Below are positions 1 through 7,435 of a stretch of DNA of 64,000 nucleotides, in pieces. Positions within the stretch are counted from its first letter, which is position 1; each line of letters begins with the position of its first letter. Source of the DNA: Sphingomonas sp. (lineage in GTDB: Bacteria; Pseudomonadota; Alphaproteobacteria; Sphingomonadales; Sphingomonadaceae). The notes below the pieces were generated by a model. It made no database searches and was not told where the DNA came from. It saw only the letters and a list, made by a program, of their open reading frames with translations. A program made the position numbers and the translations under genes. The DNA lies in the NCBI RefSeq assembly GCF_017304635.1, contig NZ_JAFKMA010000006.1, positions 62,001 through 126,000 of the forward strand, given 5' to 3'.

Positions 1-240
1 GGTCTCGCGCACGGTCTTGTGCGTCACCGTCTTGTGGCCGACCTTGACACCCAGGATGCGCTTGGGCCGATGCGTCTTGCGCTTGGTCAGGTGCGTGACC
101 TTGGTCGTCCGCGTGGCGACGCCGTTGTCGACGTCGACCTTGCTCTTCACCTCGGTCTTCGCGGTGGTCTGGCCGAGCGCCGGATTGCCGGTCGCGAGCA
201 GCAGGCCGGCCGCGAGCGGCGCGATAGCGATGATCTTCAT
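1..240 (-). CDS. Secreted basic protein, C-terminus cut by window edge
   Basis: The reading frame opens at an ATG on the minus strand and stays open for 80 codons to the left edge, so the C-terminus is missing. The N-terminus looks like a Sec signal peptide: MKIIAIAPLAAGLLLATG, then a likely cleavage near ALG-Q at about residue 23. The mature part is polar and rich in Lys, Thr, Val and His, with repeated TK and HKT patterns. No enzymatic motif is visible and I do not recognise a family. It is divergent from the YraN gene to its right. The call rests on the signal peptide and the continuous frame; function is unknown. Confidence 0.6.
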   Translation of the reverse strand, partial: MKIIAIAPLAAGLLLATGNPALGQTTAKTEVKSKVDVDNGVATRTTKVTHLTKRKTHRPKRILGVKVGHKTVTHKTVRET

Positions 241-365
241 GAACCTTCCTTCCCAAAGCGGACGGGCGCCGCTGACGGGCGCGCCACCGGTATAAATCGC
301 GGCGGCGGCGATCGATCCCGGTGACGGCGCTTGCACGGCGGCGGACGGCGCGGCAGCGTGCGGCG

Positions 366-737
366 ATGCCCGGCCCCCGCCCGTCCCGAGACCGCCGCGC
401 CGCCGAAGCCGCGGGGCGGCGCGGCGAGCGAATCGCGGGATGGTGGCTGCGGCTCAAGGGCTGGCGCATCCTCAACCGGCGCGTGCGCACGCCGGCCGGC
501 GAGGTCGATCTGGTCGCGCGTCGCGGCAATCTGATCGCGTTCGTCGAGGTGAAGGCGCGCGCGACCGAAGCCGAGCTCGACTGGGCGATCGACGAGCGCC
601 GCCTCGCCCGCGTCGCCGCCGCGGCGGAAGTGCTGATGCCGCGCTATGCCGGGCCGGGCGACGACATCCGCGTCGACGTGATCCTGCTGGCGCCGGGCGC
701 GCGACCTCGCCATATCGAGAACGCCTGGATCGGGTGA
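366..737 (+). CDS. YraN family (UPF0102) endonuclease-like protein
   Basis: This 123-residue protein belongs to the YraN/UPF0102 family, a small restriction-endonuclease-like fold of uncertain cellular role, often linked to DNA recombination or repair. The family core is clear: GERIAGWWLRLKGWRIL, then VRTPAGEVDLVARRG, where E and D are the predicted metal ligands, then FVEVKAR with the E-x-K of the nuclease motif, and a C-terminal IRVDVILL strand. An in-frame GTG at 321 would add 15 residues rich in Arg. I prefer the ATG at 366 because it gives the usual family length; neither start has a convincing ribosome-binding site. gshB lies 200 bases downstream, a neighbour arrangement I associate with this family in alphaproteobacteria. 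Confidence 0.85.
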   Translation: MPGPRPSRDRRAAEAAGRRGERIAGWWLRLKGWRILNRRVRTPAGEVDLVARRGNLIAFVEVKARATEAELDWAIDERRLARVAAAAEVLMPRYAGPGDDIRVDVILLAPGARPRHIENAWIG

Positions 738-879
738 GGCGCAGGCGCGACATCGCTCGCGCCGGTGCGCGGCAGCGCCGCGCCTCGCCCGGCCGGCGGA
801 CGGCCCTGCCGATCCGGCCGACGACGCGGCTTTGCCGCGGCGCATCGCGATCAGGTGACAGACGGCGCGCGCCACTCTA

Positions 880-928
880 CGTCGCCCCGGCCACCACCCA
901 GCGGCCCCGGCCTCACGCCGGGGCGACG
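880..928. repeat. Palindromic repeat upstream of gshB
   Basis: The segment begins CGTCGCCCCGG and ends CCGGGGCGACG, so its ends are inverted copies. The right half is itself a hairpin, CCCCGGC-CTCA-CGCCGGGG. It belongs to the C/G-rich palindromic family found between many genes in this window. It ends 11 bases before the gshB start, so it probably lies in the gshB 5' leader. Confidence 0.6.
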
Positions 929-939
929 AGGATTGAACA

Positions 940-1896
940 ATGCCGCTGACCGTCGCCGTCCAGATGGACCCGCTCGAGAGCATCAACATCGCCGGCGATT
1001 CGAGCTTCGCGCTGATGCTGACGGCGCAGGCGCGCGGGCATCGGCTGTTCCACTACACCGCCGACGCGCTCAATTATGCCGACGGCCGCGTCTGGGCGAA
1101 GGCGCATCCGGTGACGGTGGAGCGTGTCGCGGGCAAGCATTTCGCGTTCGGCGATCCGGTGAACCTCGATCTGGGCGCCGAGGCCGACGTCGTGCTGATG
1201 CGGCAGGACCCGCCGTTCGACCTGGGCTACATCACCGCGACGCACCTGCTCGAGCGGATCGCCGACCGCACGCTGGTGGTGAACGACCCGGCGAGCGTGC
1301 GCAACGCGCCCGAAAAGGTGTTCGTGCTCGATTATGCGCGCTTCATGCCGCCGACGCTCGTCACGCGCAGCCTGGAAGAAGCGCGCACGTTCCTGCACCA
1401 GCATGGCGAGATCGTCGTCAAGCCGATCCACGGCAATGGCGGCAAGGCGGTGTTCAAGGTCGGCCACGACGGGCTCAACCTGTCGGCGCTGATCGAGGTG
1501 TTCAACCAGACCTGGCGCGAGCCGCACATGCTCCAGGCGTTCCTGCCCGGCGTGGCGGAGGGCGACAAGCGCATCGTGCTGGTCGATGGCGAGGTCGCCG
1601 GCGCGATCAACCGCGTACCGGGCGAGGGCGAGTTCCGCTCCAACCTGGCGGTCGGCGGATCGGCGGTGAAAACCGAGCTGACGCCCAGGGAGCGCGAGAT
1701 CTGCACGGCGCTCGGCCCCGAACTCAAGCGGCGCGGGCTGTTGTTCGTCGGCATCGACGTGATCGGCGGCGAGTGGCTGACCGAGATCAACGTCACCTCC
1801 CCCACCGGCATCGTCGCGATCGAGCGGCTCGACGGCACCGACGTCGCGGCGATGATCTGGGACGCGATCGAGGCGAAGGTGGCGGCGCGTGGCTGA
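940..1896 (+). CDS. gshB: Glutathione synthetase
   Basis: GshB joins gamma-glutamylcysteine and glycine with ATP to make glutathione in the cytoplasm. The 318-residue product has the usual family length and order. The N-terminal substrate domain includes AVQMDPLESINIAGDSSFALML. It is followed by VLMRQDPPFD (about residues 86-95), then the ATP-grasp domain with IVVKPIHGNGGKAVF (about 158-172), DKRIVLVDGEVAGAINRVP (about 210-228), and the metal-binding WLTEINVTSPTGI near residue 285. It starts at an ATG just after a palindromic repeat. A DedA membrane protein follows 21 bases downstream on the same strand and may be co-transcribed. Confidence 0.96.
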   Translation: MPLTVAVQMDPLESINIAGDSSFALMLTAQARGHRLFHYTADALNYADGRVWAKAHPVTVERVAGKHFAFGDPVNLDLGAEADVVLMRQDPPFDLGYITATHLLERIADRTLVVNDPASVRNAPEKVFVLDYARFMPPTLVTRSLEEARTFLHQHGEIVVKPIHGNGGKAVFKVGHDGLNLSALIEVFNQTWREPHMLQAFLPGVAEGDKRIVLVDGEVAGAINRVPGEGEFRSNLAVGGSAVKTELTPREREICTALGPELKRRGLLFVGIDVIGGEWLTEINVTSPTGIVAIERLDGTDVAAMIWDAIEAKVAARG

Positions 1897-1917
1897 TCGC
1901 GGCCGGGCTCGCCCAGC

Positions 1918-2517
1918 ATGACCGACTGGTTCCTGAACAATATCGAGCAATGGGGCTATGGCGCGATCTTCGTCTGGATGGCGCTGGAGAACATCATCCC
2001 GCCGATCCCGTCCGAGGTCATCATGGGCTTCGCCGGGATCGCGGTGGCGCACGGCAAGCTCGACTTCACCGGCGTCATGATCGCGGGAACGCTGGGTTCG
2101 ACGCTGGGCAATTATTTCTGGTACTGGATCGGGCGCAACATCCCGCTCGCCCGGTTGCGGCCGTTCGTCGAGCGCAACGGGCGCTGGCTGACGGTGACCT
2201 GGTCCGATGTCGAGCGGATCGACGACTTCTTCTTCCGCCACGGGCAATGGCTGGTGTTTGTGTTGCGCTTCATGCCGTTCGGCCGGTCGATGGTGTCGCT
2301 GCCCGCCGGCATCTCGACCATGAAGCGGTGGAAGTTCATCGTCTGGACGCTGGCCGGGACGACGATCTGGAACCTGTTCCTGACCGGTGCCGGCTGGTAT
2401 CTCGGCGCGAACTTCCGCGAGGCGGAGGCGTGGACCGGTCCGGCCGCGGTCGCGATCTGCGTGGCGATCGCGGTGTGGTATCTGTACCGCGTCGCGACGT
2501 GGAAGCCGCGAGGGTAA
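1918..2517 (+). CDS. DedA family inner-membrane protein
   Basis: A 199-residue polytopic membrane protein of the DedA/VTT family, whose members support membrane homeostasis and are proposed lipid flippases or proton-dependent transporters. Family marks are the N-terminal ENIIPPIPSEVIMGFAG, the GSTLGNYFWYWIGR segment, the loop FFRHGQWLVFVLRFMPFGRSMVSLPAG (about residues 105-131), which carries the conserved Arg and Pro residues, and a C-terminal TIWNLFLTGAGWYLG helix. It lies 21 bases after gshB. A long inverted repeat follows its stop codon. Confidence 0.93.
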   Translation: MTDWFLNNIEQWGYGAIFVWMALENIIPPIPSEVIMGFAGIAVAHGKLDFTGVMIAGTLGSTLGNYFWYWIGRNIPLARLRPFVERNGRWLTVTWSDVERIDDFFFRHGQWLVFVLRFMPFGRSMVSLPAGISTMKRWKFIVWTLAGTTIWNLFLTGAGWYLGANFREAEAWTGPAAVAICVAIAVWYLYRVATWKPRG

Positions 2518-2519
2518 AT

Positions 2520-2658
2520 TCCCTCTCCCCCTGGGAGAGGGAGGGAGCCGACGAAGTCGGCGGAAGGGTGAGGGTCGACGCGAGACGACTATATCGACCC
2601 TCACCCTTCCCACTCGCTACGCGAGCGGGCCCCTTCCCTCTCCCGATGGGAGAGGGAG
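2520..2658. repeat. Large inverted repeat between the DedA gene and xerC
   Basis: The left arm reads CCCTCTCCCCCTGGGAGAGGG and the right arm CCCTCTCCCGATGGGAGAGGG, each a hairpin. Inside, AGGGTGAGGGTCGA is mirrored by TCGACCCTCACCCT, so the whole 139 bases can fold back on itself. It occupies the gap between the convergent DedA and xerC genes and could act as a bidirectional transcription stop, although there is no T-run. It is a different sequence class from the CCCCGGC palindromes elsewhere in the window. Confidence 0.75.
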
Positions 2659-2659
2659 G

Positions 2660-3544
2660 CTACGCCCGGGGATGGGCATTCCGATACACGTCGAGCAGAT
2701 GCGCGGCATCGACCGCGGTGTAGATCTGGGTCGAGCTCAAGCTCGCATGGCCGAGCAGTTCCTGCAACGCGCGCAGGTCCGCCCCCCGCCCCAGCAGGTG
2801 CGTCGCGAAACTGTGGCGCAAAGCGTGCGGCGTCGTCCGTTCGGCCAGCCCCAGCCGCGTCCGCGCCGCCTGTACGCGCTTGCGCACCACCCCGGCCGAC
2901 AGCGGCCCGCCCTTCGCCCCGCGAAACAGCGCCTCGCCGCGCACGACCGGCCAAAGCGAGGCCGCCACATACGCCTCGATCGCGTCGCGCACCGCCGGCA
3001 GCAGCGGCACGATCCGCGTCTTGTCGCGCTTGCCGGTGACTGCGATCGTCTCGCCCAGCGGCAGGATCGCGCCGGTCAGGCCGACCGCCTCGCCGATCCG
3101 CAGCCCCGCGCCGTACAGCAGCAGCAGCACCGCCCAGTCGCGCGCGGCGATCCACGGCTCGGCGGCATCCTCCGCCACGTCCTCGGCCAGCGCGACCGCA
3201 TCGGCGGGCGAGACCGGGCGTGGCACGCCCTTCTTGACGCGCGGACCCTTGATCCGTGGCGGCGCGTCTTCGCCACCCGCCCATTTGAGGAAGGTGCGCA
3301 CCGCCGACAGTTCGCGCGCGGCCGACGCATTGCCGATCCCGGCATGGCGGCGATGCGCGAGATAGGCGCGCAGGTCGATCGCGCTGACGCGGGCCAGCGC
3401 GGCGGCATCGACCGCCTCCCCCCAATGCTCGCCCAGGAACGCGACCAGCCGCGCCGCCGTCGCCGCATAGGCCCGCACCGTATGCGCCGACCGCCGCCGG
3501 TCGCGCGCCAGATGCTGGGCGAACAGGTGCGGCAGGTCGGTCAT
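2660..3544 (-). CDS. xerC: Tyrosine recombinase XerC
   Basis: This 294-residue site-specific recombinase has the XerC length and layout. With XerD it would resolve chromosome dimers at dif. An N-terminal SAM-like domain (about residues 5-90) is followed by the catalytic domain. All six expected catalytic positions are present: R149 (GAGLRIGEA), K172 (TGKRDK), H240 and R243 (HALRHSF), H266 (LLGHASLSSTQ) and nucleophile Y275 (IYT). The ATG at 3544 gives a normal N-terminus; the frame extends far upstream but only as antisense to the next gene. No dif-like site was identified. XerD or a short phage integrase is less likely, given the chromosomal context. Confidence 0.93.
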   Translation of the reverse strand: MTDLPHLFAQHLARDRRRSAHTVRAYAATAARLVAFLGEHWGEAVDAAALARVSAIDLRAYLAHRRHAGIGNASAARELSAVRTFLKWAGGEDAPPRIKGPRVKKGVPRPVSPADAVALAEDVAEDAAEPWIAARDWAVLLLLYGAGLRIGEAVGLTGAILPLGETIAVTGKRDKTRIVPLLPAVRDAIEAYVAASLWPVVRGEALFRGAKGGPLSAGVVRKRVQAARTRLGLAERTTPHALRHSFATHLLGRGADLRALQELLGHASLSSTQIYTAVDAAHLLDVYRNAHPRA

Positions 3545-3646
3545 GGCCGACGGCGCAAGTCGATGATTTCCATCCGAAATAGAGCCATCCCCGCTTCCCG
3601 GCCGTCGCCGCTCCTGCAACCTTGTCCTGATTAGGGGAGAATGACG

Positions 3647-5125
3647 ATGGAAACCATCCGCGACGCTGCACTCGATCGACCGACACCGGCCCTGGCGCTG
3701 GGCTACGACACCGTTCTTCGCGCCATCCGATCGACCGCGATCACCGCCGATACCAAGACCGTCGGAGCCGAGACGACGGTCAACATGTCGGTCTGCAAGG
3801 GCACGAGCGAGGTGATGAAGGCGTTGTCGATCGATCAATCGGTCTCGATCCTCGGGCTCGGCTCGGTCGACGAGAAGATGGCGTTCGTCCAGAAGCAGAA
3901 GACGACCGAGCAAAGCGTGTCGATCGTCGTCCATGCCAGCCACCAGACGGGCACGCAGACGGCGGCCAATCCCACGCTGGATCCGTCGCTGCACGGCCAG
4001 GCGACCGGCGATTTCGTCCGCGCCTACGGCGATTCCTACGTCGATTCGATCTCCTGGGGCGGCGAATATTACGCCATGTACACCTTCTACAGCGAGACCG
4101 CGGAGGAATCGCGCGACCTGACGCTGTCGCTGAAGGCGAGCGGCATCGTCGACGGCATGCAGGCCTCGGCCAGCATGGACACGAAGATATCGTCCTTCGC
4201 GTCGACGACCGCGATCGACTGGTCGTTCGACCAGAAGGTCTCCGGCGCGAACACGGCAATGCCCGGCCGGGAAGGCATCATCGATTTCGCGTTGAAGTTC
4301 CCCGCCTTGCCGCTCGATGCGCCGGTCGTGGTCGCCTACACCACCGCCGGTTACGAGCATGTCGCGAAGTTCGACATCGACTTCGCCACGATCGTCGCGA
4401 ACCGTTCCTGCTTGCTCGATCCGACGACGGGATTGATCGGCGCGCTCGGCAAGGTCACGTCGCTGCAGAATGCGGCCGACCGGTTGCAGGCGATCTATCG
4501 CTGTTACGGCTACACGGTCGACACCGCGTTGCAGGGCTTCGAGGACGCGCTGGCGACCGATGTCGCGGCGATCAAGGCATGCGTCGCCGCCTATGCCGGC
4601 GATCCGACGGCAAAGGTGGTGCCGCCGCCGCTGCCCTCGCTGAGCCGGGGCACGCCGACGCTCGATTTCGCTTCGCATTTTGCGTGCTGGGGCGGCCCCG
4701 GCGGCGATCCGTTCGATTTCGGCGACGTCCGCACCGCCGTGCGCAATCAGCAGCGGCTGGTCTGGCTGCAACTGCACGGTCAGAAATATGTCGACGCGAT
4801 CCTCCTCCAATATCGCAGCGTCCGCGGCAAAAGCGGTGTCGTCAAGCATGGCGGCGACGGCGGCGTCGCCCAGAACGGCGTCAACCTGGACGACGACGAA
4901 TATGTCCAGATCATCAACACTCGCGCCGACGTCTATTGCGACAATGTGTGGATGCAGACGACCAGGAACCAGATCACCCAGGTGGGCGACCAGGGCGGCA
5001 CGGCGGCGGGCTGGACGGTGCCGGCGGACGGTACCGTGGTGCTCGGGTTCCAGGGACGCGCCAGCCGGTTTCTCGATCAGCTCGGCGTGGTGACGATGCG
5101 CCTGCAACCGGCGAAGTTCGTATGA
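3647..5125 (+). CDS. MACPF-like protein with C-terminal jacalin-like lectin domain
   Basis: A 492-residue protein with two recognisable parts. Residues about 115-240 contain YGDSY followed by exactly six residues and GG (127-139). This matches the spacing of the MACPF signature Y-G-T/S-H-F/Y-x6-G-G, although the usual T-H is D-S here. The Ser/Thr/Ala-rich stretch after it (about 160-205) could be a membrane-inserting hairpin. Residues about 346-487 resemble a jacalin-related lectin: WGGPGGDPFDFG, VDAILLQY, HGGDGG, EYVQII and a closing VVLGFQGRASRFLDQLGVV. There is no signal peptide. GGGGAG lies 7 bases before the ATG at 3647, so I prefer it over the ATG at 3641. Pore formation and sugar binding are inferred from fold resemblance only. 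Confidence 0.7.
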   Translation: METIRDAALDRPTPALALGYDTVLRAIRSTAITADTKTVGAETTVNMSVCKGTSEVMKALSIDQSVSILGLGSVDEKMAFVQKQKTTEQSVSIVVHASHQTGTQTAANPTLDPSLHGQATGDFVRAYGDSYVDSISWGGEYYAMYTFYSETAEESRDLTLSLKASGIVDGMQASASMDTKISSFASTTAIDWSFDQKVSGANTAMPGREGIIDFALKFPALPLDAPVVVAYTTAGYEHVAKFDIDFATIVANRSCLLDPTTGLIGALGKVTSLQNAADRLQAIYRCYGYTVDTALQGFEDALATDVAAIKACVAAYAGDPTAKVVPPPLPSLSRGTPTLDFASHFACWGGPGGDPFDFGDVRTAVRNQQRLVWLQLHGQKYVDAILLQYRSVRGKSGVVKHGGDGGVAQNGVNLDDDEYVQIINTRADVYCDNVWMQTTRNQITQVGDQGGTAAGWTVPADGTVVLGFQGRASRFLDQLGVVTMRLQPAKFV

Positions 5126-5232
5126 CCGGCTGACGGCGGCTCCCGCGACCGGCAGCGCGCCGTGGCGGCGGGAAGCGCGATAAATCGCCGACCCGCTTTG
5201 CGCCGGTGGCGGGGCTTCGCCATATACCCGCC

Positions 5233-7407
5233 ATGCCCGGCACCCGCGCCCGCGTCCTCGTCATGAACTCGGCCCTCGGCCCGCTCGATTATCGCGTGCC
5301 GCAGGGGATGGCGGTCGAGCCGGGGTCGCTGGTCGTCGCCCCGCTCGGTCCCCGGCAATTGCTCGGCGTGGTGTGGGAGCCCGAGCGGATGCCGAGCGAT
5401 GCGGAGGTCGGCGACAATCGCCTGCGCAACCTGATGGGCGTGATCGACGTGCCGCCGCTGACCGCGCCGATGCGGCGGCTGATCGAGTGGACGGCGGATT
5501 ATTACCTGGCCCCGCCCGCCGCGGTCGCGCGGATGGCACTGCCGTCGTCCTCGGCGCTGGAGGGCGCGCGCACCGTCACCGAATATCGCGCGACCGGCCA
5601 CGTGCCGGAGCGGCTGACCACGCAGCGCGAGCAGGCACTGGAGCGGATCGGCGACCGCCAGGGGCTGGTGCGGGAACTGGCGACGATTGCCGACGTCAGC
5701 GACGGGGTGATCCGCGGGCTGGTCAAGGCCGGCGCGATCGAGCCGGTCGAGGTCGATATCGACTCGCCCTTCCCGCTGCCCGACCCCGACCATGCCGTGC
5801 CGGTGCTGTCGGACGAACAACAGGGCGCGGCCGACGATCTGGTGGCCGACGTCCATGCCCATGCCTTCCGCCCGACCCTGCTCGACGGGGTCACCGGATC
5901 GGGCAAGACCGAGGTCTATTTCGAAGCGATCGCCGCCGCGATCCGACAGGGGCGCCAGACGCTGGTCCTGCTGCCCGAGATCGCGCTGACCGAGCCGTTT
6001 CTCCAGCGCTTCACCGCGCGGTTCGGCTGCGAGCCGGTGGCGTGGCACTCCGGCCTGCGCTCGTCGCAGCGCCGCCGCGCGTGGCGGGCGATCGCGACCG
6101 GGCAGGCCTTGGTGACGGTCGGTGCGCGATCGGCGCTGTTCCTGCCCTATGCGAACCTCGGCCTGATCGTGGTCGACGAAGCGCACGAGACCAGCTTCAA
6201 GCAGGAGGAGGGCGTGCACTACCACGCCCGCGACGTCGCGGTGATGCGCGGCAAGTTCGAGGGCGTGCCGGTGGTGCTCGCCTCCGCCACCCCGGCGATC
6301 GAGACGCGCCAGCAGGTCGAGATCGGCAATTACGCCGAGGTAAAGCTGCCCGGCCGCTATGGCGCGGCCGAAATGCCGACGATCGACGCGATCGACCTGC
6401 TGAAGGAACCGCCCGAGCGCGGTCGCTGGATCGCACCCCGCCTGGTCACCGCGATCGACGAGACGCTGGCGCGCGGGGAGCAGGCTCTGCTGTTCCTCAA
6501 CCGACGCGGTTACGCCCCGCTGACGCTGTGCCGCGCGTGCGGGCATCGCTTCCAATGCCCCAATTGCACCGCGTGGATGGTCGAGCACCGCCTCGTCCGC
6601 CGGCTGTCGTGTCATCATTGCGGCCACGTCATGCCGACCCCGCGCGAATGCCCCGAATGCCATGCCGAGGATTCGCTCGTCGCGTGCGGCCCTGGGGTCG
6701 AGCGGATCGCCGACGAAGCCGCCTTGCTCTGGCCCGAGGCGAAGATCGCGATCGTCACCAGCGACACGATCTGGTCCCCCGCCAAGGCCGCCGAGTTCGT
6801 CAACCGGATGGAAGCCGGCGAGATCGACATCGTCGTCGGCACGCAACTGGTGACGAAGGGCTATCATTTCCCCAATTTGACCTTGGTCGGGGTGATCGAC
6901 GCCGATCTCGGGCTGGGTGGCGGTGATCTCCGCGCATCGGAACGGACCTTCCAGCAGATCATGCAGGTCGCCGGACGCGCCGGGCGTGGCGAGAAGCCGG
7001 GGCATGTCTACATCCAGACGCACGACCCGTCGGCGCCGGTGATGGCGGCTTTGGTGTCGGGCGATGCCGACGCCTTCACCGCCGCCGAGACGGAAGCGCG
7101 GCGCGAGGCCGGGGCCCCGCCGTTCGGCCGCTATGCCGCGATCGTGGTGTCGTCGGAGGACCAGTCGGCCGCGCATGAGATCGCCCAACTCGTCGGCCGC
7201 ACCGCGCCGCGCGTGGACGGCATGGAGGTGTACGGCCCCGCCCCCGCGCCGCTCGCGATGCTGCGCGGCCGCCACCGCTACCGGCTCCTGGTGCACGCCC
7301 GCCGCGCGCTCGACGTCCAGGACGCCATCCGCGACTGGCTCGGTAAGCTCGACTGGCCGGCCAAGGTACGCGTGGTGGTCGATATCGACCCCTACTCCTT
7401 CGTCTGA
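5233..7407 (+). CDS. priA: Primosomal replication restart helicase PriA
   Basis: PriA recognises stalled forks and reloads the replicative helicase. The 724-residue product has an N-terminal 3'-DNA-binding domain (RVLVMNSALGPLDYRVP) and a helicase core with Walker A GVTGSGKTEVYF, motif II VVDEAHETSFKQ and SATPAIET. It also has a zinc region with CRAC, CPNC, CHHC and CPEC pairs (about residues 435-475), then motif V/VI (GTQLVTKGYHFPNLTLVG, QVAGRAGRGEKPG) and a C-terminal domain. The ATG at 5233 gives the family N-terminus; an upstream in-frame GTG at 5206 lacks support. It is followed 28 bases later by a membrane protease gene. Confidence 0.96.
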   Translation: MPGTRARVLVMNSALGPLDYRVPQGMAVEPGSLVVAPLGPRQLLGVVWEPERMPSDAEVGDNRLRNLMGVIDVPPLTAPMRRLIEWTADYYLAPPAAVARMALPSSSALEGARTVTEYRATGHVPERLTTQREQALERIGDRQGLVRELATIADVSDGVIRGLVKAGAIEPVEVDIDSPFPLPDPDHAVPVLSDEQQGAADDLVADVHAHAFRPTLLDGVTGSGKTEVYFEAIAAAIRQGRQTLVLLPEIALTEPFLQRFTARFGCEPVAWHSGLRSSQRRRAWRAIATGQALVTVGARSALFLPYANLGLIVVDEAHETSFKQEEGVHYHARDVAVMRGKFEGVPVVLASATPAIETRQQVEIGNYAEVKLPGRYGAAEMPTIDAIDLLKEPPERGRWIAPRLVTAIDETLARGEQALLFLNRRGYAPLTLCRACGHRFQCPNCTAWMVEHRLVRRLSCHHCGHVMPTPRECPECHAEDSLVACGPGVERIADEAALLWPEAKIAIVTSDTIWSPAKAAEFVNRMEAGEIDIVVGTQLVTKGYHFPNLTLVGVIDADLGLGGGDLRASERTFQQIMQVAGRAGRGEKPGHVYIQTHDPSAPVMAALVSGDADAFTAAETEARREAGAPPFGRYAAIVVSSEDQSAAHEIAQLVGRTAPRVDGMEVYGPAPAPLAMLRGRHRYRLLVHARRALDVQDAIRDWLGKLDWPAKVRVVVDIDPYSFV

Positions 7408-7435
7408 CCCCTGTTCGGCGCTCGCGGATTCTGCC

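Noticed and set aside
2520-2658. Inverted repeat next to xerC as a dif or att site
   Set aside because: The arms are long CT-rich hairpins, not the 11-6-11 layout of dif, and the sequence resembles scattered intergenic repeats.
2660-5107. Very long minus-strand open frame over the MACPF-like gene
   Set aside because: Only the part from 3544 down encodes a recognisable protein (XerC). The rest is antisense to the MACPF-like gene and arises from high GC.
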